64,000 nucleotides of DNA from Seohaeicola zhoushanensis (lineage in GTDB: Bacteria; Pseudomonadota; Alphaproteobacteria; Rhodobacterales; Rhodobacteraceae), in NCBI RefSeq assembly GCF_014656415.1, contig NZ_BNCJ01000009.1, positions 1 to 64,000 of the forward strand, given 5' to 3'. Made by a program: the position numbers and the translations under genes. Under the pieces are notes generated by a model. That model was not told the origin of the DNA. It was given only the letters and a program-made list of their open reading frames with translations, and ran no database searches. Of this stretch, positions 32,843 to 41,697 are shown one piece after another (positions within the stretch are counted from its first letter, which is position 1; each line of letters opens with the position of its first letter).

Positions 32843-34228
32843 TCAGGCCGAGAGGGCGGCGAAGGCCAGCACCCAGCCGGTCAGCAGGACCGAGGTGACC
32901 AGGAAATAGACCCCGTTCCAGCGGGTCCCGACCTGGAAGGCGCTGATGCCGCCGAAGGAGCCGATCAGCAGGGTTGTCGCGGTGAAGGGCGAGGTGATGC
33001 CGCTGAGCGCCCAGCCCGAGGTGATGGCCACGACAATCGCAGTCGGCGAGGTGCCGAGCGCGGCGGCCGAGGGGATCAGCGGCGCGAAGAGTGTTACGGT
33101 GAGGATCGGGTTCATGCCGATCTGCCCGGTCAGCGGTATGAGCCAGACCAGCGCGGCCAGGACGACCCAGCCGGGCACACCGGAGAGGTCGAAGCCGGCG
33201 GCGGTGATCATCGGCACCAAGAGCGCCGAGCCGACGGTGCCGATATATCCGGCCATCATCAGCAGGACGAGTTCCTTGCGGTAACTGGGGAGCTCCTCGG
33301 CCAGGTAGCGGCCCGACTGGACCAGAGTCTCGCCCAGGTCGCGCGTCTGGATGACAAGCCAGACGATGGCGATCAGCGGCACCAGGGCCATGACCACGCC
33401 CACGATCCGAACGTCCGTCACAAGGTGCAGAACCGAGACGAGGCCGACGAGGAGGGCGAGGAGCATCGCAAGCGGCAGCAGCCGGTGCCAGGTGCCTTCG
33501 GGAGTGAAGGAGCGTGCGGGGCCGGGGAGGCGGGGCTTGAAGATGGTATCGATGGCCCAGCCGGTGCCGGCCATCAGCACCGAGGTCACGAGGCCGGGGA
33601 TGACGAGGTTCGCCCAGGCGCTGCCCGGCACCTGGGCGGTCGAAATCGCCACCGCGTAGGACATCGGCGACCAGGGCAGCGTGGCGATGAACCCCCGCTG
33701 GATCGCGATCAGCATCCGGCGCGTGCGCAGGTTCCGCCGGACCGGGTCGGGCTCGGATTGGCCGCTGGTCGTGGCCAGGGTGCCGAGCAGGGCGATGGCG
33801 CCGTAGTTCAGCAGCAGCGCGAACATCATGCCGCCCGAGGTCAGCGCGAGGTAGCGCCGCCCTGGCGGCTGCGAGGCGAGATAACGGCCCGAGGCCTGGA
33901 TTGCGGGCGAGGTCTGCGCCGCCCGGCGCAGCGTCGACAGCGCGGTGAAGAAGGTGGCAATGAAGGCGGTGGTCGACAGCGCGCGGCGGACCGTGTCCAG
34001 CCAGTCGGGCGAGCGGGCAGCGAGCGCGATGGTCAGCGCGAGGGCGACCAGAAGAAAGGCGATCCTGCTGCCGGTGGACATGGTCGCGAGCAGGGCGATG
34101 GCGACAAGTGTCAGCAGGGCGGCAGCGTCTCCGGCCCAGGTGGCACCCCATTCGTGCAGGATGACGATGGCGGTCAGGGCCACCAGCGTGGGCCCAAGAG
34201 CGCGTTCGAAAATGCTGCGTTCGGTCAT
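32843..34228 (-). CDS. Multi-spanning membrane protein, ion-transporter-like
   Basis: The 461-residue protein is hydrophobic throughout with roughly 11-12 predicted helices. The segment QIGMNPILTVTLFAPLIPSA and the following GWALSGITSPFTATTLLIG resemble the re-entrant loops of the ion-transporter superfamily, in which Asn/Pro and Ser/Pro turns form substrate sites. I cannot name a transported solute. The ATG at 34228 has GGAAGG upstream. It is convergent with the amine oxidase gene, whose stop codon is 3 nt away, and stands alone. Confidence 0.65.
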   Translation of the reverse strand: MTERSIFERALGPTLVALTAIVILHEWGATWAGDAAALLTLVAIALLATMSTGSRIAFLLVALALTIALAARSPDWLDTVRRALSTTAFIATFFTALSTLRRAAQTSPAIQASGRYLASQPPGRRYLALTSGGMMFALLLNYGAIALLGTLATTSGQSEPDPVRRNLRTRRMLIAIQRGFIATLPWSPMSYAVAISTAQVPGSAWANLVIPGLVTSVLMAGTGWAIDTIFKPRLPGPARSFTPEGTWHRLLPLAMLLALLVGLVSVLHLVTDVRIVGVVMALVPLIAIVWLVIQTRDLGETLVQSGRYLAEELPSYRKELVLLMMAGYIGTVGSALLVPMITAAGFDLSGVPGWVVLAALVWLIPLTGQIGMNPILTVTLFAPLIPSAAALGTSPTAIVVAITSGWALSGITSPFTATTLLIGSFGGISAFQVGTRWNGVYFLVTSVLLTGWVLAFAALSA

Positions 34229-34339
34229 CCAGGGCCCCTTCCGCCCGTTGTCCGCTGGTCCCTTTGACCTCAGCGCGGGTCGAGAGGCAAGGCGCCACGC
34301 CATGCGCTGCCCGAAGATCGGGGTTGCTGGCGGCGCTGC

Positions 34340-34534
34340 CTAGTAATGCGGCGGGCGTTCGTCGCCGATGATGACGCCGCCGCCGCCCTCGGCCTCGCGC
34401 TGGGCCTCGCGGTCGAGCAGCATCTGAACCTGGCGCAGGAGGCGGTCGATGTCGCGCTGTTGTTGGGTCACCACCTCGTTCAATTCGTCAATGGTGCGGG
34501 TCAGGTGGGCGATCTGTTCTTCGAGATGCTGCAT
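34340..34534 (-). CDS. slyX: SlyX family protein
   Basis: This 64-residue protein is a short coiled coil (EEQIAHLTRTIDELNEVVTQ) ending in Pro-Pro-His-Tyr, the typical SlyX finish. An AAGGAG site sits just before the ATG. The function of SlyX is not established, despite its proximity to slyD in some species. It diverges from the crotonase gene. Confidence 0.85.
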   Translation of the reverse strand: MQHLEEQIAHLTRTIDELNEVVTQQQRDIDRLLRQVQMLLDREAQREAEGGGGVIIGDERPPHY

Positions 34535-34667
34535 CGGGCGCTCCTTCGCGGATGGCATAGAGCGCAACGCCGCGCGGGGGAACCGGTTTCGCGCCGTAAC
34601 GTCAGAACGCGCGCCAGCTTGGCAGGGCGTGCGGGCGGGCGCAGGCTGGGTGCAGGGAGGAACGGAT

Positions 34668-35471
34668 ATGACAATATTGGTGGAAACGGAGGGGCGCGTC
34701 ACCACGGTGACGATCAACCGCCCTGAGGCGCGCAACGCAGTGGACCCGATGACGGCGCAGGCTCTGTACAGGGCCTTTCTCGATTTCGAGGCGGATGAGG
34801 GCGCGGATGTCGCCGTGCTGACCGGGTCGGGCGGCTACTTCTGCGCAGGGTTCGACCTGAAGTCGGCGGCCAGCGGGTCGGCCACGGACTGGATCGCGGC
34901 GGTGGGCATCCCGGAGAATTGGACCGACCCGGTGGGCGCCCCGCGCCCCGGCCCGATGGGGCCGTCGCGGCTGATGCTCTCCAAGCCGGTGATCGTCGCC
35001 ATCGAGGGACCGGCGGTGGCCGGCGGAATGGAGTTGGCGGCCTGGTGCGACCTGCGTGTGATGGCCGAGGGCGCGGTCACCGGCGTCTTCTGCCGCCGCT
35101 GGGGCGTGCCGCTGATCGATGGCGGCACGGTGCGGCTGCCGCGGATCCTCGGGCAGGGCCGGGCCAACGATCTGGTGCTGACCGGCCGGCCGGTGGAGGC
35201 GGCTGAGGCCCTGATGTTGGGTTTCGCCAGCCGCACCTGCCCGCGGGGTGAGGCGTTGGCGGTGGCGCAGGAACTGGCGCGGGGTCTCGTCCGTTTCCCG
35301 CAGGGCTGTATGCGCGCCGATCATCTCTCGGCCCGGATGCCGCCGGCGGAACTGGCGGCGGCGCTCAGGCGGGAATGGCGCTCGGCGGGGATTTTCGCGG
35401 CCGAGGGGCAGGCGGGCGCGGCGCGGTTCGCCGCGGGCAAGGGCCGGGGTGGCGGATTCGGCGATATCTGA
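34668..35471 (+). CDS. Enoyl-CoA hydratase/isomerase (crotonase) family protein
   Basis: The 267-residue crotonase has the oxyanion-hole segments GGYFCAGFDLKS and AIEGPAVAGGMELAAWCD, and a C-terminal trimerisation helix region. These enzymes act on acyl-CoA thioesters. The Glu pair of classical hydratases is only partly kept: the usual second Glu lies near RRWGVPLIDGG, where Asp/Gly replace it. An isomerase or another reaction is therefore possible. GGGAGGA precedes the ATG at 34668. Confidence 0.85.
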   Translation: MTILVETEGRVTTVTINRPEARNAVDPMTAQALYRAFLDFEADEGADVAVLTGSGGYFCAGFDLKSAASGSATDWIAAVGIPENWTDPVGAPRPGPMGPSRLMLSKPVIVAIEGPAVAGGMELAAWCDLRVMAEGAVTGVFCRRWGVPLIDGGTVRLPRILGQGRANDLVLTGRPVEAAEALMLGFASRTCPRGEALAVAQELARGLVRFPQGCMRADHLSARMPPAELAAALRREWRSAGIFAAEGQAGAARFAAGKGRGGGFGDI

Positions 35472-35486
35472 GGGCGCGGGGCTGTC

Positions 35487-36866
35487 CTAGCCTTTGTCGG
35501 CGTCCGGCGGCCAGGTCATGGCGAAGATGCTGCCTCCGCCGGGCCGGTCGCTGACCGACGCCTGCGCCCCATGAGCGCGGGCGACCGACTGGACGATGGC
35601 CAGGCCGATGCCCGAACCGTTCGACTGCGGCGAGGCGCGGCCCCGGTTGAAGCGCTCGAAGAGTCCGGCCTTCAGTGCGTCGGGCACGCCGGGACCACGG
35701 TCGAGCACCCGGATCGCGGGGGGATGCGCCGATACCTCGATCTCGACCTCGGTGTCCCTGGGGGCATAACGCAGCGCGTTGCGGACAAGGTTCTTGACGG
35801 CGATGCCCAGCAGACCGGCGTGGCCTTCCACGGGGCAATCCTCCTCGCCGTTGATCGCCAGGGGGCGCCCGGCCCGCAGGGCCTCGGCGCCCAGTTCGAC
35901 GGCCTGTTCCAACACCACCTCTCGCAGGTGGACCGGCGTGAAATTGGCCCCGCGCGAGGCGTCGGCGCGGGCGAGGTCGATCAGCTGCTCGAAGATAAGG
36001 TCGAGGCGCGAGAGATCCTCGGCCAGGCTCGCCTGCAGTTCGGGGTCGGTGATCCTGTCGATGCTCGACCGCAGCACGGCCAGCGGAGTCCGGATCTCGT
36101 GCGCGACGTTGGAGGAGAAGTCGCGCTGGGCGTTCAAGCCCTGTTCGAGCCGGTCGAAGGCGCTGTTGACGGCCTGGATCAGCGGGCGGATCTCGCTCGG
36201 CACGCCTTGCGAGGTCAGCCGCTTGTCGGTCTCGGTCGGGCCGATGGCATGGGCTTGCTGCGACAGCGCCTCGAGCGGCTCCAGCGCCCGGCGGGTGGCC
36301 AGCCAGGCGGCGGTGATGATCAGCACGAAGCCGATCACGACCCACCAGAGCTGTTCGCGGATCTCGTGCATCAACTGGTGAAAACGCGACTCGTTGGTTC
36401 CGGGCGGGAAAGTCGAGGCCAGGACGTAGACATCCTCGCCATCGATCCGCGCCCGGATGGCCACGCCGACCCTGTCACCCGGCAGGTCGATCTCGGCGGC
36501 CTGTCCAAGGCGCAACTGCACCAGCTGTTCCTGGATCCTGCGCGAGGTTTCGCCGCCGACGATGGCATCTCCTTCGCCGTTGAACAGGGTGTAGCGGTAG
36601 CTGCCCTCGATACCGCGGATACGCAGGGCATCCGGGTCCAGACCGTAGTTCGGCCTGTCCGGGTCGACCTGTCCCAGAAACTCGCGCGATTCGTAGAACA
36701 GCGCGGCGCGGGTGTTCTCTTCGAGGTGCTCGTAGAACTCGGCGATCATGATCGCCCCGGCGAGCGCCACGCAGATCGTCATGGCCACCACGATGTTGAT
36801 GGTCAGCCGGCGGCGCAGCGAACGTGCCGGGCCGATGACGCCGTCGGCCAGCTTCATCGCGCGCAT
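35487..36866 (-). CDS. Sensor histidine kinase (OmpR-partner type)
   Basis: The 459-residue kinase has a membrane helix near residues 27-48, a periplasmic sensor of about 120 residues, a second helix near 172-190, a HAMP-like linker, and a kinase core with His in NVAHEIRTPLAVLRS and N/G boxes KNLVRNALRYA and DRGPGVP. Its start overlaps the end of the response regulator gene by 13 nt on the same strand, so the pair is co-translated. The signal sensed is unknown. Confidence 0.88.
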   Translation of the reverse strand: MRAMKLADGVIGPARSLRRRLTINIVVAMTICVALAGAIMIAEFYEHLEENTRAALFYESREFLGQVDPDRPNYGLDPDALRIRGIEGSYRYTLFNGEGDAIVGGETSRRIQEQLVQLRLGQAAEIDLPGDRVGVAIRARIDGEDVYVLASTFPPGTNESRFHQLMHEIREQLWWVVIGFVLIITAAWLATRRALEPLEALSQQAHAIGPTETDKRLTSQGVPSEIRPLIQAVNSAFDRLEQGLNAQRDFSSNVAHEIRTPLAVLRSSIDRITDPELQASLAEDLSRLDLIFEQLIDLARADASRGANFTPVHLREVVLEQAVELGAEALRAGRPLAINGEEDCPVEGHAGLLGIAVKNLVRNALRYAPRDTEVEIEVSAHPPAIRVLDRGPGVPDALKAGLFERFNRGRASPQSNGSGIGLAIVQSVARAHGAQASVSDRPGGGSIFAMTWPPDADKG

Positions 36867-37531
36867 TCTTGCAGGACGTAACCGATCCCGCGCAGGTTGT
36901 GGATCGTTCCGGTCGCATTGTGATCGGCCAGCTTCTTGCGCAGGCGGTGGGTCAGTACCTCGATCGCGTTCATCGTGGGCGGTTCGTCGAAGCTGTAGAG
37001 CGCGTTCTCGATCGTGTCCTTGGACAGCACCCGCCCGGCACGGCGCAGGAAGAGTTCGAGCAGCGCCAGTTCGCGCTTGGAGAACTTGACCATCGACCCG
37101 TCGATCTGGACGGTCCGGTCGACCGTGTCGAAGCTGATGTTGCCCGATGTGATCTTGACGCCATGCGCCTGCCCGGGCCGGCGCATCAGCGCCTTGATCC
37201 GGGCGATGAGTTCGGAAGCGGCGAAGGGTTTCACCAAGTAGTCATCCGACCCCGCATTCAGCCCTTCGATGCGGTCATCCAGCGTGTCGCGGGCGGTGCA
37301 GATAATGACCGGGGTCTGCGGCTTGTCGCGCTTGATCGCGTCCAGCACCGACAGCCCGTCGATATCGGGCAGGCCCCGGTCCAGCACGATGACGTCATAG
37401 TCGTAGCTGCGCGCCGAATGCACCGCGTCCTCGCCGGTATGGACGACATCCACGGCAAAGCCGTTGTCGCGCAGGCTGGCGCTGGTGTTCGACGCCAGCT
37501 TTTCATTGTCTTCCACGTAGAGAAGCCGCAT
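36854..37531 (-). CDS. OmpR-family response regulator
   Basis: The 225-residue protein has an N-terminal receiver (MRLLYVEDNEKLA, Asp in VIVLDRGLPD, Lys in YLVKPFA) and a C-terminal winged helix (from about 128, with KFSKRELALLELFLRRAGRVLS and NAIEVLTHRLRKKL). It should bind DNA when phosphorylated by the overlapping kinase. The exported DUF6134-like gene 16 nt upstream on the same strand may be its co-transcribed neighbour. Confidence 0.9.
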   Translation of the reverse strand: MRLLYVEDNEKLASNTSASLRDNGFAVDVVHTGEDAVHSARSYDYDVIVLDRGLPDIDGLSVLDAIKRDKPQTPVIICTARDTLDDRIEGLNAGSDDYLVKPFAASELIARIKALMRRPGQAHGVKITSGNISFDTVDRTVQIDGSMVKFSKRELALLELFLRRAGRVLSKDTIENALYSFDEPPTMNAIEVLTHRLRKKLADHNATGTIHNLRGIGYVLQECAR

Positions 37532-37547
37532 CGGCCCCCGGTCCTGT

Positions 37548-38141
37548 CTATTTGCGCACGTAGGTCACGGTCGAGCCATCATCGGCCTTGAAGGCCGCGC
37601 GCGCAAGATTGCCGTCGCCGTCGAACCACAGATCGCGCACCAGGTCGCCCGACAGGCGGTAATGATGCGCATTGATGCTGCCACGCCGGGTGTCGACATC
37701 CTCGGTTCCGAGATCGGCAACCCGCACCGACATGATCTTGCCGTCGGCGGTGTTCATCAGCTTGCCGGTGTGGACGGTATCCTCGGTCCAGAAACTTGCC
37801 GGCAGCGCGCCCTTCGAGCTGGTGTCCAGCTGCCTCGGCGCGCCACCCTCGCTGGTGGTGGAAGAGATCTTCTGAAACGTGCCGTCGCGCCATTGCTCGG
37901 TGCTGTGCTGCTTGAAGCTGTAGAGCGTGCTGCGGTCCAGCGGGATCGGCACCGATATCTCGGTATCGACGGTTACCGAGAAGCTGCTGGCCGAGCCCGA
38001 GAAGCGGTAGCTGTGGCCGCCGATGACGCTGCCCTTGCGCATGACGTCGAAGCTCAGCGCGCTGTTCGGGGGCAGCGCGGCCGCGTTGGCGGGGGCCGCG
38101 ATGGCAAAGGCGAGGGCGATGGCCCAGGCCGGATGTCGCAT
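37548..38141 (-). CDS. Exported DUF6134-like protein
   Basis: The 197-residue protein has a signal peptide (MRHPAWAIALAFAIAAPANA) and then a beta-rich domain (FDVMRKGSVIGGHSYRF, DTEISVPIPLDRSTLYSF). This pattern fits the DUF6134 family known from Rhodobacterales; no function is established. ATG 38141 has GGAG 7 nt upstream, and a start 12 nt earlier is less suited. It shares direction with the two-component pair and may be part of that operon or its output. Confidence 0.7.
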   Translation of the reverse strand: MRHPAWAIALAFAIAAPANAAALPPNSALSFDVMRKGSVIGGHSYRFSGSASSFSVTVDTEISVPIPLDRSTLYSFKQHSTEQWRDGTFQKISSTTSEGGAPRQLDTSSKGALPASFWTEDTVHTGKLMNTADGKIMSVRVADLGTEDVDTRRGSINAHHYRLSGDLVRDLWFDGDGNLARAAFKADDGSTVTYVRK

Positions 38142-38286
38142 AAGACGCTCCATTGCTTGAACGGACGTCGCCTGACAGGTGCGGCTTACCACAGCCTTAC
38201 AGGCCTGGGCGGCCGGCCGCACTCGCTTGCCCCGAGCCGGACCTTGGGATAGAGACGCGCGGCGAATGAAACGCAGGGACTCCGTC

Positions 38287-39813
38287 ATGGCCAAGGACAA
38301 GAAGCAGCCTCGCCCCAAGGCGGAGACGCCGAAAGGCTTCCGCGACTATTTCGGTGCCGAGGTGACACAGCGCACCGAGATGCTGCGCACCATCGCCGGG
38401 GTCTATCACCGCTACGGCTTCGATGCGCTGGAATCGAGCGCGGTCGAGACGGTCGAGGCGCTGGGCAAGTTCCTTCCCGACGTCGACCGCCCGAACGAAG
38501 GCGTCTTCGCCTGGCAGGAGGCCGAGGAGGGCGACAAGAAGGGCGACTGGCTGGCGCTGCGCTATGACATGACCGCGCCGCTTGCCCGCGTCTATGCCCA
38601 GCACCGCAACGACCTGCCGACGCCCTATCGCCGCTACACGATGGGGCCCGTCTGGCGCAACGAGAAGCCGGGGCCGGGGCGGTTCCGCCAGTTCTACCAG
38701 TGCGACGCTGATACGGTGGGCACGGCCAGCATGGCCGCCGACGCCGAGATCTGCGCGATGCTGGCCGATACGCTCGAGGCCGTTGGGATCGCGCGGGGCG
38801 ACTACCTGATCCGGGTGAACAACCGCAAGGTCCTAGAAGGCGTTCTCGATTTTGCTGGGATTTCTAGCGATGATCCGCGTCGCCCAAGCGTTATGCGGAC
38901 GATCGACAAGTTCGACAAGGTGGGCGAACAAGGCGTCATGGAACTGTTGACCCTTGGACGTATCGACGAATCCGGAGCCAAGATTGACGGTGTATTATTG
39001 GATGACATGGTTGCTTGGCGAATTGTCCAGTATCTGACACAGAAGTCCGTTCCTCAAATGGCCGACAAATCTGAAGAACTTGGGGAACTCAATGCGCGCC
39101 GAATTGCATCCATGCGCCAAGCCGTTGGTGGCTCCAAGATCGGGAATGAAGGCGTCGACGAGCTTGAAGTCATGGCTCGCCTTCTTACTGCGCAGGGATA
39201 CGGAACGGACCGTATTGTCGTTGATAGTTCCGTCGTGCGCGGCCTCGGCTATTACACCGGCCCGGTCTTCGAGGCCGAGCTGACCTTCGAGATCCTCGAC
39301 GAGAAGGGCCGCAAGCGCCAGTTCGGTTCGGTTGCCGGTGGCGGGCGTTACGACGACCTGGTCAAGCGGTTCACTGGCCAGGAAGTGCCGGCCACCGGCA
39401 TCTCCATCGGCGTCGACCGGCTGCTCGCCGCGCTGCGCGCCAAGGGCCGCATTTCGGACGTCGAACAGGGCCCGGTCGTCGTAACCGTGATGGACCGCGA
39501 CCGCATGGCCGACTACCAGGCGATGGTCGCCGAGCTGCGCAATGCCGACATCCGGGCCGAGGTCTATCTCGGCAACCCGAAGAACTTCGGCAACCAGCTC
39601 AAATATGCCGACCGCCGCAAGAGCCCGGTCGCGGTGATCGCGGGCGGTGACGAGTTCGACGCCGGCAAGGTGCAGATCAAGGACCTGATCCTCGGCGCGA
39701 AGATCGCCGAGAACGCCACCCTGGAAGAGTGGAAGGACCGCCCGAGCCAATATGAGGTGGCCCGCGCCGACCTGGTGGCCAAGGTCCGCGCCATCCTGGA
39801 CGGGCAGGACTGA
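38287..39813 (+). CDS. hisS: Histidine-tRNA ligase
   Basis: The 508-residue class II synthetase charges tRNA-His. It begins PKGFRDYFG, with motif 2 around [34 protein letters not shown] in the histidine site, and motif 3 near [22 protein letters not shown]-terminal anticodon domain is present. Its length matches the longer alphaproteobacterial form. The central part (about 38830-39237) has visibly AT-richer codons than the rest. The stop overlaps the hisZ start (TGATG). Confidence 0.93.
   Translation: MAKDKKQPRPKAETPKGFRDYFGAEVTQRTEMLRTIAGVYHRYGFDALESSAVETVEALGKFLPDVDRPNEGVFAWQEAEEGDKKGDWLALRYDMTAPLARVYAQHRNDLPTPYRRYTMGPVWRNEKPGPGRFRQFYQCDADTVGTASMAADAEICAMLADTLEAVGIARGDYLIRVNNRKVLEGVLDFAGISSDDPRRPSVMRTIDKFDKVGEQGVMELLTLGRIDESGAKIDGVLLDDMVAWRIVQYLTQKSVPQMADKSEELGELNARRIASMRQAVGGSKIGNEGVDELEVMARLLTAQGYGTDRIVVDSSVVRGLGYYTGPVFEAELTFEILDEKGRKRQFGSVAGGGRYDDLVKRFTGQEVPATGISIGVDRLLAALRAKGRISDVEQGPVVVTVMDRDRMADYQAMVAELRNADIRAEVYLGNPKNFGNQLKYADRRKSPVAVIAGGDEFDAGKVQIKDLILGAKIAENATLEEWKDRPSQYEVARADLVAKVRAILDGQD
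38830..39237 (+). other. Central hisS segment with different codon use
   Basis: From about codon 182 to 317 the codons change from GC-ending to a mix with many A/T third positions (for example GTT CTC GAT TTT GCT, and GTA TTA TTG) and back. The reading frame is intact. This suggests replacement of an internal segment by homologous recombination with a lower-GC relative, or relaxed selection. Confidence 0.6.
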
Positions 39814-40898
39814 TGCCGACCCGCGCCGAGGTCCTGGCCCGCGCGGCCGCGCTGCGCGAGCGCTTCGAGCGCGAGGGCGCGCTGACGGTCGAGACGCCGA
39901 TCCTGCAACCGGCCGAGCTGCTGCTCGACCTCTATGGCGAGGACATCCGTGCCCGCGCCTATGTCACCTCGGACGCGCTGCGCGGCGAGCAAATGCTGCG
40001 CCCCGACTTCACCGTGCCGGTGGTGCAGATGCACATGGCGCAGGGGGCCGAGCCGGCGCGCTATACCTACGCGGGCGAAGTGTTCCGCCGCCAGGAACAC
40101 GATGCCGAGCGGGCCAATGAATATGTCCAGGTCGGCTACGAGGTCTTCGACCGCACCGACGTTGCGGCCGCCGATGCCGAGGTCTTCGCCCTCTTCGCCG
40201 AGGCGCTGTCGGGGCTTAACCTGCGCGCCGCGACCGGCGATATCGGCATCCTGATGGCGGCGGTCGCTGGTCTCGACACCACCGGGGCGCGCAAGGCCGC
40301 GCTGCTGCGCCACATCTGGCGCCCGCGCCGCTTCCGCGCCCTGATCGACCGTTTCGCCGGCCGCACCCCGGTGCCGCCGACCCGCGCAGCGCTGCTGGCC
40401 GCCGCCGACCCCTTCGCCGATGCCGGGGCCGATATCGGCGTGCGCACGCGGGAGGAGATCGAGGCCCGCATCGCCACCCTGCGCGCCGATGCCGCCGCTC
40501 CGCCGCTCGACGGCGCCCAGCTCGCGGCGCTGGAAACCCTGGCTGAGGTTCGTGGCCCCGCCCCGCAGGCGCTGGCCCGGATCGAGGCGCTGGCCGCCGA
40601 CCTGCCGTCGATCCGCCCGGCGCTCGAGCGCACCCGCGCCCGCCTCGCCGCTTTGGACGCGCGCGGGATCGACACGGCGACGCTCGACTTCGAAGCCAGC
40701 TATGGGCGCACCTCGATGGAATATTACGACGGCTTCGTCTTCGGCTTCTACGCGCCGGGCCGCGACGACCTGCCCGCCGTGGCCACGGGCGGGCGCTATG
40801 ACGCGCTGACCCGCCGCCTCGGCAACGGGGCCGAAATCCCGGCGGTGGGCGGCGTGCTGCGGCCGGGCCTGATGCTCCAGCTGGAGGCGCGGTCATGA
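39813..40898 (+). CDS. hisZ: ATP phosphoribosyltransferase regulatory subunit
   Basis: The 361-residue protein is a HisS-like catalytic-core paralogue that lacks the anticodon domain. Such proteins serve as the regulatory subunit of short-form HisG. It carries class II motif remnants (LLLDLYGEDIRARAYVTSD, RPDFTVPVVQMHM, YAGEVFRRQEHD) and ends GGRYDALTRRLGNGAEIPAVGG. Overlaps on both sides (TGATG with hisS, ATGA with hisG) make it part of one coupled operon. Confidence 0.92.
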   Translation: MPTRAEVLARAAALRERFEREGALTVETPILQPAELLLDLYGEDIRARAYVTSDALRGEQMLRPDFTVPVVQMHMAQGAEPARYTYAGEVFRRQEHDAERANEYVQVGYEVFDRTDVAAADAEVFALFAEALSGLNLRAATGDIGILMAAVAGLDTTGARKAALLRHIWRPRRFRALIDRFAGRTPVPPTRAALLAAADPFADAGADIGVRTREEIEARIATLRADAAAPPLDGAQLAALETLAEVRGPAPQALARIEALAADLPSIRPALERTRARLAALDARGIDTATLDFEASYGRTSMEYYDGFVFGFYAPGRDDLPAVATGGRYDALTRRLGNGAEIPAVGGVLRPGLMLQLEARS

Positions 40899-41602
40899 CT
40901 CTGAAGCTTGGCGTGCCGTCCAAGGGGCGGCTGATGGAGAAGACCTTCGACTGGTTCGCCGACCGCGGCGTCGCCCTGTCGCGCACTGGCTCCGACCGGG
41001 AATATGCCGGCGCGGTCGAGGGGATCGAGGGCATCGCGCTGGTGCTGCTCTCGGCTGGCGAGGTGCCGCGCGAACTGGCGGCGGGGCGGATCCACCTCGG
41101 TGTCACCGGCACCGACCTGATCCACGAGAAGCTGGCGCTCTGGGAGCGGCAGCTGACCGAAATCGCGCCGATGGGCTTCGGCCACGCCGACCTGGTGCTG
41201 GCGGTGCCGCGGCTCTGGGTCGACGTCGATACGCTCGACGATCTCGACGCCGCCGCCGCCGCCTTCCGTGACCGCCACGGCTATCGCCTGCGGATCGCCA
41301 CCAAGTATCACCGACTCACCCGCGAGTTCCTGCAGGGCGCCGGCGTGGCCGACTATGCCCTGGTCGACAGCCAGGGCGCGACCGAGGGCACGGTGAAGAA
41401 CGAGACCGCCGAGGTCATCGCTGATATCACCTCCTCGGGCGAGACGCTGCGTGCCAACCACCTCAAGATCCTGGCCGACGGGCTGATCCTGCAAAGCCAG
41501 GCGACGCTGTGGCAAAGCCGGGTGGCGGCCTATGCGCCCGAGGACGAGGCGGCGCTGGCGCAGCTGCTCGACCGGATCGCGGGCGGCGCCGCCGCTTCGT
41601 GA
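40895..41602 (+). CDS. hisG: ATP phosphoribosyltransferase catalytic subunit, short form
   Basis: The 235-residue enzyme catalyses the first step of histidine synthesis, joining ATP and PRPP. It begins LKLGVPSKGRLMEKTFDWF and has the PRPP-binding stretch around VDSQGATEGTVKNETAEVI with TSSGETLRANHL. At this length it lacks the C-terminal histidine-binding domain and so needs HisZ, whose gene precedes it. Its stop codon is inside the 5' arm of the terminator hairpin. Confidence 0.93.
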   Translation: MTLKLGVPSKGRLMEKTFDWFADRGVALSRTGSDREYAGAVEGIEGIALVLLSAGEVPRELAAGRIHLGVTGTDLIHEKLALWERQLTEIAPMGFGHADLVLAVPRLWVDVDTLDDLDAAAAAFRDRHGYRLRIATKYHRLTREFLQGAGVADYALVDSQGATEGTVKNETAEVIADITSSGETLRANHLKILADGLILQSQATLWQSRVAAYAPEDEAALAQLLDRIAGGAAAS

Positions 41603-41665
41603 GTATTTGAGAAGAGAAGAAGCCAGCAGGCGCGCGCCCTGTGCTTCTCTTCTTTCCAAATACTC
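41601..41665 (+). terminator. Terminator of the hisS-hisZ-hisG operon
   Basis: The left arm (41601-41623) begins GAGTATTTGAGAAGAG. The right arm (41643-41665) is GCTTCTCTTCTTTCC followed by AAATACTC, nearly its reverse complement. It starts within the hisG stop codon and closely matches the element at 52-118. Confidence 0.7.
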
Positions 41666-41697
41666 TCTCCGTCCTCTGCCAACCGCGCGCCGCCGGG

